Source: Diploptera punctata
Taxonomy: Eukaryota; Arthropoda; Insecta; Blattodea; Blaberidae
Assembly (NCBI GenBank): GCA_030220185.1
Contig: JASPKZ010007297.1
Coordinates: 248,001-312,000, forward strand
Length of the DNA: 64,000 bases
Reading direction: 5' to 3'
Shown: positions 45,660-57,369 of the stretch, in pieces
How positions within the stretch are numbered: position 1 is the first letter of the stretch
How the letters are laid out: every line of letters starts with the position of its first letter
Made by a program: the position numbers and the translations under genes
Notes under the pieces: generated by a model
What the model saw: only the letters and a program-made list of their open reading frames with translations
The model's database searches: none
What the model was told of the DNA's origin: nothing

Positions 45660-47441
45660 CAGGGTGATTCGAAAGGTTGCGCACACATATCAGAAGCTTA
45701 TAGAGGGGTCGAAATACAACAACTTTTGATAGTAATTTATTGTCTAGAAAGTTATCCTGGGTCAGTATAAGCCTGGATATGTCAAAATGGACAAGAAATT
45801 ATTTTGTGAACACACCTAAGCAAATCTAAATTTGTTCACAATTTTTTTGGTTTGACAACTAAGTGTTCAAAATTATCACCATCACATTGAATACGGGCAT
45901 AGCTATGGAAATTATTTTTTTAATTCTTATAGAATACTACAATGTTAATAGTAATTTTCCCTTTAATTTTTTTATCCCCCTATGTTTTATAGTGAATTAT
46001 TGATTTATTCAGTCTATAATTTTTATTATTTTTTCATATTTATATTTTTATATCCTTATTATTATTGTTGAGAGTAGGAAGGTCTGGTGCACTCTACCAA
46101 AACATCACGCACCTCACGAACCTCATCAGATGCTGCAAGTATTCGGGGAGAAGTTCTTCTTGGTTGGGAACTGGTTTCTCGTACACGAGGCTTTTGATAT
46201 GCCCCCAGAAGAAGAAAATCAAGAGGCGTCGGATCAGGGGAGCGGTGTGGTCAAGCAATTGGACCTTCCCTTCCGATTCAGCCCGAGATAAGTGTCGTTG
46301 AGTAAGTTATGCACTTGAAGAGTGAAGTGTGCAGGTGCTCCGTCTAGTTGCATCCTCATTTGAAGACGCACAGTAAGTGGTACATCCTCTAACAGTTCTG
46401 GAATAACTTATTGGATGAAGGCCTTGTACCTCACTATATTAATGGTTGGTGGCAGGAGAAAGGTCAGATTATGTGATCAACAATACCGGCCCATATATTC
46501 ATTGAAAACCTATGTCGGTGGTGGTGTTGGAATATGGCTTGGGAATTGTGTCGCGCCCAAACATGGCTGTTACAACAATTAAAGAACCCATCTCTGGTTA
46601 ACTTTCCTTCATCTGTCAACAATACGTTGCTTAAAATGTTGGACTCATTCTCACAACGGACAACAATCCATTCACAAAATTGAAGTCGTCGTTGGAAATC
46701 ATCCACGCTCAAACCCTGGACTTTCTGGGTATGATATGGGTGCAGCTTGTTGACACGCAGGACACGCCAAGCACTACTTTGCGGAATTCCCATGGTATGA
46801 GCGATGGCACGCATGCTGGTAAATGTATGTTCTTCCACATGAGCAAGTAATTCCTCTTCCATAACGAATGTTCGAGTCGTACGTGGCCGGCATACACGAT
46901 GCAATGAACGCAAGAAATCTGTCTCCACGAGTCTGTAGTGAACGTTTTGAAACGTTCGAAGTTGTGGTTGATATTGTGCGCTGTACAGACTTTGAGCTTT
47001 GCGGCAATACCATTCGCTTTACCATACATAAAATTCATTCCCGATGTTCTGACGACGTGTATTCCATTTCACAAAAATCAGAAACGCAGCTACCTTCAAA
47101 TTAATGATGTAGTGGAACTTTACAATACACTGCACTGAAATGAAAGCAACCTACAGTGCGCGCGAATGACTATGAGATGTAAACAGAAGAGTACAAAAGT
47201 TCTGTACTGCACTGAACGGTATGACAACAAATGGAGTGTCTTCATAAATTAATTCAGTAGTATATCGAACCAAGTGCCTATCCGAAAAGTAAGCTTAAAT
47301 CCGCATTGTAGATCCTAACTTTCCCAGGCATGTACTGACCGAGGATTACTTTCCAGACCGTAAGTTACTAATCAAAATTTGTTGTATTTCGACTCCTCTG
47401 TAAGCTCTTGAAATTTGTGCGCAACCTTTTGAATCACCCTG
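45660..47441 (-). mobile_element. IS630/mariner-like transposon with ~75-bp TIRs (1782 bp)
   Basis: The ends CAGGGTGATTCGAAAGGTTG (left) and its near-inverse (right) continue as inverted repeats through GGTCGAAATACAACAA. TA precedes the left end. It holds a broken transposase on the minus strand. Confidence 0.88.
46060..47070 (-). pseudogene. IS630/mariner-like transposase, frameshifted
   Basis: The N-terminal helix-turn-helix-like part (YGKANGIAAKLKVC, around 47030) lies in one frame. The main piece (46928-46464, 154 codons) has VCRPRTTRTFVMEEELLAHV, RAIAHTMGIPQSSAWRVLRV, LHPYHTQKVQGLSVDDFQRR and the first catalytic Asp in LLTDEGKLTRDG, then IWAGIVDH. Downstream text (46460-46100) contains the rest (LDGAPAHFT-like and LLIFFFWGHIKSL-like) in other frames. 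Length and order fit a ~340-residue transposase of a type common in insects. Confidence 0.83.
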
Positions 47442-47580
47442 TTTATAACATTTCATGAGTTTGATATGATATGGTTCAGTAACGACTCGTTAACATATCC
47501 TTTAAAATAAAAAAAAAGTCATATGACGTCAAAGAAAGAAAAGCATAATAATTTAATTTCGGATTTTCAAATGACAAGTG

Positions 47581-47582
<2 letters not shown>

Positions 47583-47633
<51 letters not shown>

Positions 47634-47778
47634 ATGATTATTTCAAATTATTTGCCATTTGTAAATTCGGAAACAAACTATTATTTCTAAAAACGTAAAA
47701 AGTAATAAACTTTATAGAAAGAAAATATTTATATTTTCTTTTTCCAAATGAAAAAAAAACTAAGACTATTTTAAATAA

Positions 47779-47826
<48 letters not shown>

Positions 47827-47850
47827 GTTATTGTTATTGTTATTATTTTG
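47583..47850. repeat. (AAT)n and (ATT)n tracts in inverted arrangement
   Basis: About 16 AAT units (47583-47630) and about 17 ATT units followed by GTTATT units (47779-47848) are separated by ~150 bp of unique sequence. Confidence 0.93.
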
Positions 47851-48609
47851 ACACACACACGCACATGTAGGCCTACATAGGCCAATTTATGATATGTGTA
47901 AAATACGTTTAAATAATATTACACATACACATATAGGAAACATATTCACAAACACACACATAGGCATATATATATATATATATATACATAATTTATTTTA
48001 TATTAGAAATTTAACATAAAACAGCATAATTTAAAATTTTCCATTATGTAAAGTTAATAATTATTTAATACGAAATCGAGAAATGTTTATTTATTTATTT
48101 ATTTAAGCCAATGCTCAGGTATTATGTGGAACAATTGCCTTTTGTCTACTAGCGTCCCAATACTGCCCCATTTCAAAATTCCTGTAGTGCACTTCATTTT
48201 CCCAGGTGCTCAAAATTCATGGCAGTGTTCTTGTTACACGCATGCAATTTGATGAGAAATATATTAGGATATATATTGCTGATTAACATTGCTGTGAGTG
48301 AATCATGCAAGTAAGTACGGTATTTCTGATAGATGAATTATATGTTGAATAGTAGTTGCTGTTTATAAAACTAAAAGGCAGAAAAATATATCCGGACATA
48401 GGGGTAATATAGGCTTAAGTATAGTTAATTAGGAAATAAAATTCAATAAAATGCAACATGTAGGCCCTACTTGATACTATGTAGACATTTTTAATTTAGT
48501 CTTTAGGTGGAATTCACATTTCTATTAAAAGTATTACACAGAATGTCTCAAAAACTTTAGGGGCAACATTATAAAGATGGTTAATGAATTAATAATTAAT
48601 ATTTGGTGC
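47851..48609. other. Unassigned DNA with (TA)n
   Basis: A (TA)n tract lies at 47966-47988. No gene recognised. Confidence 0.45.
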
Positions 48610-48624
48610 TAAATGTTTCGAATA

Positions 48625-48923
48625 GGGGCACGCCGTAGCGTAGTGGTTAAGGCACTGAGCTATAAGCCAGAGGGTCGAGGGTTCAAGTCCCATTGGGGTC
48701 AGGATTTTTAAACTGACCCAAACCCTCTGGCGGCACTATGGCCCTGGGGTCGACTCACCTCTAACGTAAATGAGTACCAGACGCTTGTTCTGGGGGTAAA
48801 GACGGCCATCACGCAGGGCTGACAACCCGGCTGACATAAAGTGCCGATTGTCTAGATGGGAGCCCTAACCTCCTACTACCCCAAGGGCCGCCGGGTCTGT
48901 TGTGGGATCACTTCACTTTACTT
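48625..48923 (+). mobile_element. SINE family 1, full copy with 15-bp TSD
   Basis: tRNA-like head (CGTAGCGTAGTGGTTAAGGC and GAGGGTTCAAGTCCCA), body as in 23541-23838, 3' end GGGATCACTTCACTTTA. TAAATGTTTCGAATA (48610-48624) and TAAATGTTTCAAATA (48924-48938) flank it. Confidence 0.9.
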
Positions 48924-49052
48924 TAAATGTTTCAAATATCGTGCAGTCATTCATGCCATTTCTTACTTAAAGCATCTATGGTAATAGGAGGGTAACGGGA
49001 AATGTTATATAATTTTGGCCTGGATTTCGAACTGGGAAGATATTGAAGATAC

Positions 49053-49908
49053 TTACTTACTTACTTACTTACTTACTCACTGGCACTATCGAACCCGAAG
49101 GTTCATGGCCGCGCGGACATAAGCTCTCCATACATCCCTATCCTGAGCTAATGCTTTCCAATCATTCCCTGCATAATCTACTTCCCTCAAATCATAGTTA
49201 ATGTTGTTCTCCCACCTCATTCTTGGTCTACCAACTGGGCGTTTTCCTTCTGGCTTTCCTACAAGAAGCTTCCATGCACGTCTTTCATTCCCCATACGCG
49301 CAACATGTCCTGCCCATTGCAGTCTACGAGACTTAACTGTTCTTATTATATCTGGCTTCCTATAAAGACCATGAAGTTCATTGTTATGTAGTCTTCTCCA
49401 TTCACCTGTCTGTTCATCTCTCTTTGTTCCAAAAATTTTCCTAAGTACTTTATTCTCAAATACTCGTAATCTCCTTTCCTCCCTTAAAGTAAGAGTCCAT
49501 GTTTCGCACCCATATAATATAACTGGTAGAATAATAGTTTTATATATTTTCAGCTTAACGTTTTTTGAAAGGAGTTGGGACATCAAAAGTCTCTGCAATG
49601 CATAATAGCATGCATTTCCAGAATTGAGCCTATGTTTAATTTCTTTTTGCATCTCATTCCTATTTGTGATTATTGTTCCTAGGTATTTGAATTCAGCCAC
49701 TTCCTCAAAATTTCCCTCATTTGTCATTAGCTGTCCATTTCCATTATATACTGAATTTCTACGTGTGACCATATATTTAGTTTTACTGATATTTACTTCC
49801 AGTCCTAATTTCTTAGTGTTACTCAATAGTGTGTGCGTGTTGGCCTTTAGTATCTCCTCGCTATCGGCCAGTAGTACTACATCATCAGCATAAACTAACA
49901 GCTTATTA
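49053..49908 (-). mobile_element. LINE family A copy with open 277-codon frame
   Basis: The (CTTA)n tail is at 49053-49078. The frame 49919-49086 starts at the NKLLVYADDVVLLADSEEIL region (catalytic YADD kept) and runs without a stop through YLGTIITNRNEMQKE and VILPVILYGCETWTLTLREE to the end. Truncated exactly in the NGINKL region. A short ATTGAAG repeat (49042-49048 and 49909-49915) may be its TSD. Confidence 0.9.
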
Positions 49909-49914
49909 ATTGAA

Positions 49915-50374
49915 GGCAAGCTTAATTAATCTTATAATTTAATTCACTTTTTTCAACGTTAGTGACGGAATAGACATTTTCAATAAAAAACTGTACACCT
50001 ACATTGGCGACATAATATGAAATAATAAAAAAATTATTGTTAGCGCAAAACATCGTAGCATTTCGCATGGGGCAGACATATCTACTACAGTCAAACATCT
50101 GGCGGAGAAGACGAAAGGAGCGGTTACCGAAGCACGCGCCATCAGCTTTTAGGAGGAGAGACAGATAATAGACTATACCAAATGAGTCTCAGGTGCGGTC
50201 ATATAACACCAATAACGTAAACGTGGCGCGGGCTAACATGAGGTGTTTTTGTGCGTTCAGAGCTTATCCACTATTGAAAAATTTGTTTGTATTTTTAAGT
50301 GGATAAATTAAATCTCAAATCAACTCTCCGCGTGTTTTAATACACTACTCTTGTAAGTTTAATTTATTCTATTA
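49915..50374. other. Unassigned DNA, partly GC-richer
   Basis: 50060-50240 is less AT-rich than its surroundings and contains GGCGGAGAAGACGAAAGGAG. No frame is supported. Confidence 0.35.
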
Positions 50375-51389
50375 ACTAAACCATTGGCATTATCGAACCT
50401 GTAGGTTAATGGCCTCGCAGATAAATAAATATAAGAACTCCATATATCCCCATCCTGATTCCAATCATCAACCGTATAATTTACTTAGCTGGAATCATGG
50501 TTAGGTATAATGTTATTCTCCCACCTCATTTCTTGCCTGCCTACTGGGCGCTTTCCGTCTGATTTTTAGCAAGTTGTTTCCATTTCCAATTTGTGTCACA
50601 CGTTCTGCTCACCGCAATCTATGAGACTTAACAATTCTTATTACATCTGACTTCCCATAAACATTACGTAGATCACTATTAAGAAGTCTTCTCCGTTCAC
50701 CTGTCTATTTGTTTCTCTTTGGTCCAAAATTTTTCCTAAGACATTTATTTACAAATACTCATAACCTTTTCTCCTTCCTTAAAAGAAGTGACCATGTTTC
50801 GCAACCATAAAACAGCCTATAACTGGAAAAATAGCAGTTATGTGTATTTTCAGTTTAATATTTGTTTGAGAGAAGTTGGGATGATAAAATACCTTGTAAT
50901 GCGTAATTAATTGCATGCATTTACAGAATTGAGCCTATATTTAATTTCTTTTTGCGACTCATTACGGTTTGTAATTATTGTTTTAGGTATTTGAATTCAG
51001 CGACTTCAAAATGTCCTCTTTTGCCATTAACTGTCAATTTCCGTTATATAATGAATTTCTATGTGTTACCATATATTTAGTTTTATTGGCATTTACTTCC
51101 AGCACCAGTTTCTTAGGTTACTCAATAGTGTATGTGTAAGTTGGCCCTTAGTATCTCCTCGCTATCGTCTAGTAATACTAGGCTACATCAATTTATATAC
51201 CAACATCTTATTAACACTATTGAATTGATCGCCTTCTTTTTCCTCTAATGATTTTATGGCATGTTCTAATTAAAAATTGAATAGTGGAGGAGATAGTGCA
51301 TATCCTTGCTTTAACCCAATGTGAATTTAAAAAAAATATAATAAAACCTCTTGTTTACACACACCCTACTCTTTGTTCCATTTAAGCAC

Positions 51390-51601
51390 TTCTTCTTCCT
51401 TTCAAGTGATAGACCTAGTGGTCTGTTACGGTCTTAATAATGTTTGAAGGGTCTGCCCAAAGATATTTTGCCTGGTGGCTGGTTATTTAGGATTTTACGT
51501 AGTATTCTTGTTCTACTTATTCTTCTTACGTGAGATTTCCAGTTGTTTTTGTATTTGTGCACATATTCCATGACTGATTCTGTTGTAATTCTTTGAAAAT
51601 C
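51390..51601 (-). mobile_element. LINE family D 3' end nested in LINE A, 14-bp TSD
   Basis: It matches 33253-33480 closely (GTGATAGACCTAGTGGTCTG, GAAGGGTCTGCCCAAAGAT). TTCCATTTAAGCAC flanks it at 51376-51389 and 51602-51615, and the LINE A text is continuous once one copy is removed. Confidence 0.9.
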
Positions 51602-51708
51602 TTCCATTTAAGCACATAGGCTATAGGCCCCTAAATAAAGTGTAACTTTTTTAGGAAATCCAAAGTCCAGCAGGATACTTTACAACTTCTCCCTATTAAT
51701 TGAAACGT

Positions 51709-51713
<5 letters not shown>

Positions 51714-51746
<33 letters not shown>
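51714..51746. repeat. (TA)n tract
   Basis: Pure alternating TA inside the old LINE A copy. Confidence 0.9.
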
Positions 51747-51750
<4 letters not shown>

Positions 51751-52746
51751 ATGAACAATGTTTTTTTTACTTACCTATTTATTTTCTAAAGTATGTATTT
51801 TACTAAAAATATGACGTAAATCCACATTAATGATCATCTATATAAAGAGTAAGTCTGATACTAGATATTTGTTAGAATTTTTCACGAAGTTGGAAGACAT
51901 GAGTTACCCCTGTAGTTTTTGAATCCGTTTTATCTCCTATCTTATAGATCAGTACGATAATTTAGACTATTTTCACTCATTTGGAAGAGCCTCTTTTCCC
52001 CAAATCATGCTAAGCAACCGATGTATCTTGTCCATCAAGTTTCCTCCCTCCGATTTAACAGTTCTGCTGGGATCCCATCCGAACCTGACGCTTTAAAGAT
52101 TTTTAATTTTTCCATCGCCATTTAAACCCCTAATGCGCTTGTATCTGTGATTAATATTTCTGCTCTTTAAATCATCATCTTCAATATCCTGTTCCTAATG
52201 TATTGAATATAATGTATTACTGATTAAAGTAATTTCTCCTTTTATTTAATATACTCATGGAATCTGCAATCATATCCCCATTATCATTCCTAATTACATA
52301 ATTTTGTTCTAGACTAAATCATATTCCTTTCTAGCCTAATTCTGTGGCATGATTCTCTGATGTTCCTATTTTTTTCATTAATATCGAGATCATTGATCTT
52401 CTCTTTTAAATATTCCCTCTTTTAAAAACCCAGTGATTTCCCATCTGACTTTACTCAATACATTGTTCTACATTTACATCATTTGGATCATATAACTAAC
52501 AAGTAAGTAATTTTACTAGCTTTCTTTTCTCTACAACGTCGGTACATTCCTGATCCAACCATTTCTTATGTTGTATTTTTATAAAATAGAGCACACTTTC
52601 TAATGCTGACAATTTACTAGTATCTCTTATAGTCACCGATTTCCTATTTATATCAGTTCCTTCTTCGGTAGCAATATTTTTATCTGAAAATTCCAGTGTA
52701 GCAATTTGATCTGGTATTCTTGCTGCAGTTAATCATTTCTCAAGTA

Positions 52747-53577
52747 CGATAAAAGCTCCTTATTCATCGGTTAAAAAATTGCGACACAGTTCCTGTATTC
52801 GCTGTTCAAAACTTCTTTATTCGCTGATCCAGACGGTATATTAGAAGGATTAGTATCCTTTATTAACCATCTGCAACGTTTTTTTTTTACTGCAGGCACG
52901 TGCGAAGGCAGCTTTTACAAGGAGCTATTCAAACCAAATGACAAATTAATATCAAAGTAAAGCGAGCCGTATTGTCACTTAACTGGAAATTCGTTGTTAA
53001 AAGCCACCGCCGCCGTAATTCACGTATCGCTATGTTCGTCGATAAATGCCGCCCTCGCCACAATCGTGTTTCATTGTTTCAACTTGTCATTCTTTGCAAT
53101 AATTTTGATTGAATAACTTGTGTCTCTTCTGCGTGGTTGCCAATTTATAATGTAAAGTCAAAGAAAAGAAAATTAGTTTCGAAACGGAAAAAAGTAGTGT
53201 TGCCGCTTAAAGTAAAAAATAGAATTTTTTTGTCGTTTACGTGTTGGCGAGTAGTTTGCATCTATATCACGCTGTTTCAGTGTTAGTGAATCAACTGTAC
53301 GATTCATCAAGAAATCCGAAGACGAAATAAGGAATTATATCGCTGAATTTACAGCTAAATATCAATCAGAATTGAAAGACCTTATAAAAGCGGAAAAACT
53401 ACTAAGTTCTTTATCGTTGCCTAAGCCTGGCAGTAATAATTAACAGAAATTGTTCAAAATCTTTCATTAATTGATTTTATTTTGATAATTTTTATTTTAT
53501 TTCGGAACCTTGAAACGTCTCCTCTATATACCCATACAAATTAACATTCCATATTCGCGGTTTAAGGAGCTTTACTG
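52747..53577 (+). mobile_element. pogo/Tigger-like element (831 bp) nested in LINE A
   Basis: TA dinucleotides at 52745-52746 and 53578-53579 flank ends of the type CAGTAAAGCTCCTTA, read inwards from the right end. The plus strand encodes FASISRCFSVSESTVRFIKK, then SEDEIRNYIAEFTAKYQ, a pogo/CENP-B-type helix-turn-helix, followed by a stop at ~53441. The catalytic domain is absent, so it is non-autonomous. Confidence 0.8.
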
Positions 53578-54598
53578 TATTTAATTAAAATGTTTCATAA
53601 TCTTTTTGGAGTCGATTCCTCTCATAAGCGATAGCCGTTTTTTTTTATTTTCATCCTGACCATATGATGACTAGAATTGTGGTATGTTCCTCTAACTGAT
53701 CAATGTCGATGCTGCAACTGTGCCAGCTTTTATCTACCAAAAAATATCTATCTGATTTCGCATTTCAACATCTTGAGACGTTCAGGTGTATTTATGGAAA
53801 TCTTTTGCTGGAATGTGATCTTAAAAATAAGATGCTTTCATGTGGCAAAGATGACTAATCTAATTCCATTGTCATTACTATCTTCATGAATACTGAATTT
53901 GCTTATTACTGTACATAATATATCTTCCCGTTTCACCATTGTTTTAGAAACTCAGGAGAAATTTTTCTTATGATCTGTGAAATTCTATGAAATAAGTATA
54001 CCAATTCTACATAGACCTCATCCTTGATCCTGTTATCCTTATCTTCTGTGGGTCCATTTACGATTATCAAATCATGTTTTTGTCCTTTAGAATTATGTAT
54101 TATACCCTACTGCTAATAAACTTAACACCTCCGACAGATGAAAGGATTCTCCTTCAAAAAAAAAAAAAAAAAAAAGTTCCGAATTCAGGTTTCGCTGTAC
54201 CCCTATAGTACAATGTAAAACATCCTGTTTCCCGACTATCTTCTCCTGGCCACCTAATTTCCTGTATAGCGACTATATCCAAGGGAATTGATTTCCTGAA
54301 GTACTCGTACTCTCCGCACGAAGATCCGATTGGGGGATTATTTTAAATCTGGAAAAGTTTATTGCAGTAGAACCCATGTCCGCGTTTCTTGACGATTGTA
54401 ATTTTTACGGTGAAAATCGTCATTCTTTCGACCAAGATAGTTTTTCGTCTGACCTATCGCTTTGATCTATCCGACGGCATAGCTCTCGGGATTATTTAAG
54501 TACGCAAGCCACTCCACAACGACAAAAATAAATATATTAACGGAGGATAAATAAATACAAATTATAGGATAAAGTATTCCTAGAACATGCCTCAAGCT

Positions 54599-55379
54599 GG
54601 GCACACAAGTTACGGTATACTTGTCAGGTTTACCTGTACAGGTAAACCGAAGCGTGTGTGCCAGCCTCTGTAGGCCAAACTGCACAGGCGACCGAAGAAG
54701 AATCGAAATTCAATTATTTCTACCTGTACAGGCGTGTATACCTGAGCGTGTGTGGGGGGGCTCCTGCATGCCTGTACAGTTTTTAGTTTAGTTGAGGCTA
54801 GTTCCTTGAGTAGAGAGTCTTTTTTTATTTTTTTTATTTACGTGTACAATAGTGTTAACTAGGGACTAGTGTACCATAATGTCAAGCCGAAAACGGAACC
54901 AAGTGGTAGAAGAATTTATAGAAATATATAGGTCGGAACCTTGTCAATGGCGGATGAAAAGTAAAGAGTGCCACGACCGTGAAAACAGAGCAGCAGCCTA
55001 TGAAATACTTGTAATTAAATTAAAGGAGTTAGAACCCGATGCTACAAAAAAGTCTGTAGTTAAAAAAATAAATAATTTAAGAAGTAATGTACGTAAAGAG
55101 AAGAAGTAACGTGACATATCAATGAAATCCGGAGCGTCTACAGACAACGTCTACTTATCGAAATTGTGGTGCTTGGATTTATTCGATTTTCTTGGCGATC
55201 AAGATACTCCTGGTGCGTCAGTGTCAAACTTGGATGACTTCTTGTTTACTCGCCATCTCTTGACTGAGTTAAAATCTTCCGGTTTACCGTAGTATGTGTG
55301 TGCTCTAGCCTGCTCAGGTATACCTTTCCGGTTTACCTGTGTTGTTTTACCTGACAGGTATATCGTAACGTGTGTGCCC
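54599..55379 (+). mobile_element. TIR element carrying a MADF gene (781 bp)
   Basis: The ends GGGCACACAAGTTACGGTAT and the inverse of TATCGTAACGTGTGTGCCC form TIRs. The subterminal regions are rich in short palindromic words (GGTTTACCTGTACAGGTAAA, CCTGTACAGG, GTATACC). Inside is a broken MADF-type frame and no transposase. PIF/Harbinger elements are known to carry MADF/Myb-like genes, but the superfamily here is not settled. Confidence 0.72.
54879..55292 (+). pseudogene. MADF-domain protein, split by an in-frame stop
   Basis: Starts MSSRKRNQVVEEFIEIYRSE, continues CQWRMKSKECHDRENRAAAY and TKKSVVKKINNLRSNVRKEK, the helical MADF (Myb/SANT-like) DNA-binding fold. TAA at 55107 interrupts the frame. 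Beyond it the same frame stays open with SMKSGASTDNVYLSKLWCLD and LFDFLGDQDTPGASVSN to TAG at 55290, which is the usual continuation of this family. In total about 137 codons would be expected. It is enclosed by TIRs, so it is transposon-borne rather than a host gene. Confidence 0.78.
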
Positions 55380-55382
55380 GAC

Positions 55383-55619
55383 CTTAGGTAATAAGATGTT
55401 AAGCGTCCCACTTTTCTATACAATCGAGACAATATGTTAGCGGGTTGTTAACCCCAAGAACATGAGTTTGGTACTCACATCCGTTAGAGTTTGAACGAGC
55501 CCAGAGTCTTGATACAGCCAGAATATATAGGCTGGTTTAAAAATACTGAACCAATGATAATTGAACCCACGACTGTCCGACTTGTAGCGTATTGTCTCAA
55601 TGAACTAAACTATAGTGTC
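55383..55619 (-). mobile_element. SINE family 1, diverged copy
   Basis: On the minus strand it begins ACACTATAGTTTAGTTCATT, has GTGGGTTCAATTATC (B box), then a body with GAGTACCAAACTCATGTTCT and GGGGTTAACAACCCGCTAAC, matching the family 1 body at 48750-48840 with many changes. Confidence 0.65.
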
Positions 55620-55694
55620 CAATTATATAAATAAATTCATCAATTTTATGTGTGAAAACTGATGAGTAAATATAAGGACATATTGTCACATTCT

Positions 55695-55722
55695 TCCATA
55701 TATATATATATATATATATATA
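55695..55722. repeat. (AT)n tract
   Basis: Pure dinucleotide tract. Confidence 0.9.
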
Positions 55723-55788
55723 TCTCGCTTTATTAAATAATAGAAATTTGTTCAGATAATTTAAAACATTATTTTTTTTAAAAGTTCC

Positions 55789-55860
55789 TTCCCTGCGGGG
55801 AATCGAACCCCGGTCTCCCGCATGACAGGCGGAGATACTAACCACTATATTACCGAGCAC
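55789..55860 (-). pseudogene. tRNA-Asp(GTC)-like pseudogene
   Basis: The minus strand contains ATATAGTGGTTAGTATCTCC (D arm), anticodon loop CCTGTCATG with GTC, and GACCGGGGTTCGATTCCCCG (T arm). These match animal tRNA-Asp. The acceptor stem (TGCTCGG against GCAGGGA) pairs at only about four of seven positions, so the gene is unlikely to be functional. It may be a retro-copied tRNA or SINE head. Confidence 0.65.
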
Positions 55861-57369
55861 TACAATTTTGATATGTGATCGGAAGTATATATTTTAAGCC
55901 TTACAATATCTTGAAATTACGAAATACTGGGTCGTCCTGGTACAAAAAATTGTCCAGGATTCTAAAAAAGAACTTCCATCATGTCAGATTTTATGGAGTA
56001 GGGCCTAAATGTTGGACTGTGTGGAAGAAAATGCAGGATATTGTATGGCGATTACCAAAAGGGCAGAAATAATATAACTTTCATCCACTAATGGTAAAAA
56101 TTATATTAAGTCTATAATTCTATTGTCAGTGGTTTATCCAATGATGTGATACAGTATTCAATATCTTGCTGAGTGTATTGGTCACGGATGAGTTCAGTCA
56201 TCCTGAAATTCAAGATTTCGTGGTGCCTGAAATGCACATTTCTGACCATTAGTATCCAGGGCAATTTCTACATCAAAAATTAAAAAGATGACTGCAATTA
56301 AAAAAAATCGCAGGGAAAACGTCATAATCACAATATTTAGTTTACATCTTCTATACTATTTGTCTAATTTTGATCGTAAGTATTTGAGGCATTCTGTATA
56401 CTTTAAAAGATAACTATATATTTATACTTTTGTCATTCATAACAAATATCCGATGCTCAAAATCTACATAAATATTCCTACAAATACGAATATGAGTGAG
56501 ATTATATATGTAATGTGTTATAATTCGGGAAGAGCAATTAAATATGTAAGGGAGGTTTGTGCAACTTTCATTATATTGGTTACAACACATGGATATGTTT
56601 TTGTTTGTCTAAGTTGTGACTGAAACAAATAAAACATATTAAAATGACATAATGAAATAATTTCGAAAATTAAGTCTCATGAAGTTCCCGTCGGATAGAA
56701 TTAAAATTCGAAGGTTGTACTCTTCTTACTTTCTCTAAAGTGTGTTCGAGATCTCTCTTGATTTAAGTCAAAACTTACGGTAGAAGGGTCCGAAATGAGC
56801 ACAGTATAAACTGTTTTGAAAATTATCTCTATTGAGAGTACTTCCATATTAACTTTCAGATATTCTCTCTTTTGTCGCATGGCAAACTATTTATATAATC
56901 TTATGGAATATAATCTTATGGAAAGACATTGTAAAAGAATAGGAAGTAAAGAATTGGAACAATTTTTAGACCACTTTGTAAATTATAAACAATAATTCCT
57001 TACTGCCATATATATTGTGTTTATCAGAAGAATGATCACGTTCAGCAACATATTTTAAAAAATAAGTAGGCCTATAGTATTGACATTTGAACGCGACGGT
57101 ATATGATAGTTTATAATTACTACTTTGTCAGAATTACAGGTTCGTGTTACAACTTCTGTTAAAAGTAAAACATCTAATGTGCAACTCTTAAGGATTGGAG
57201 CCACATGAGAGAGCAGCGCGATACAGAGTGCGCCTGCGCAATATCAGGGTTTTATTAGGCAGAAGGATAATGCGCCAATCAATTTCCTACTGACCCATTA
57301 GCCTCACCAATACCATATCCAAATTCATGAAAAAAAACATGATTCAGATCCTACAACTTAAAATTGAAT
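55861..57369. other. Unassigned AT-rich DNA
   Basis: A 65-codon frame at 55875-56072 has no recognisable motif. No repeats recognised. Confidence 0.4.

Larger units (their letters stand above)
50375..54370 (-). mobile_element. Old, nearly full-length LINE family A with endonuclease remnant
   Basis: The 3' end (GGCATTATCGAACCTGTAGG) lies at the left. Thumb and YADD-region text extends to about 51360, and RT text resumes at 51616-51700 and 51790-52100. 52100-52746 keeps the linker between endonuclease and RT. 53580-54370 encodes endonuclease text, best seen as DIVAIQEIRWPGEDSRETGC then FTLYYRGTAKPEFGT (54165-54292), the APE-type QE...RW motif of RTE LINEs. Many frameshifts make it the most diverged copy. 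A family D LINE (51390-51601) and a Tigger-like element (52747-53577) are inserted in it. Confidence 0.82.

Noticed and set aside
49381..49605. Plus-strand frames beginning MLCSLLHSPVCSSLF
   Set aside because: They recur at every minus-strand LINE A copy and are antisense shadows of its reverse transcriptase.
53677..53889. 70-codon plus-strand frame
   Set aside because: It lies antisense to the endonuclease remnant of the old LINE A copy.
55875..56072. 65-codon frame (WYKKLSRILKKNFHHVRF)
   Set aside because: No family similarity, no start context and no second copy to show conservation.
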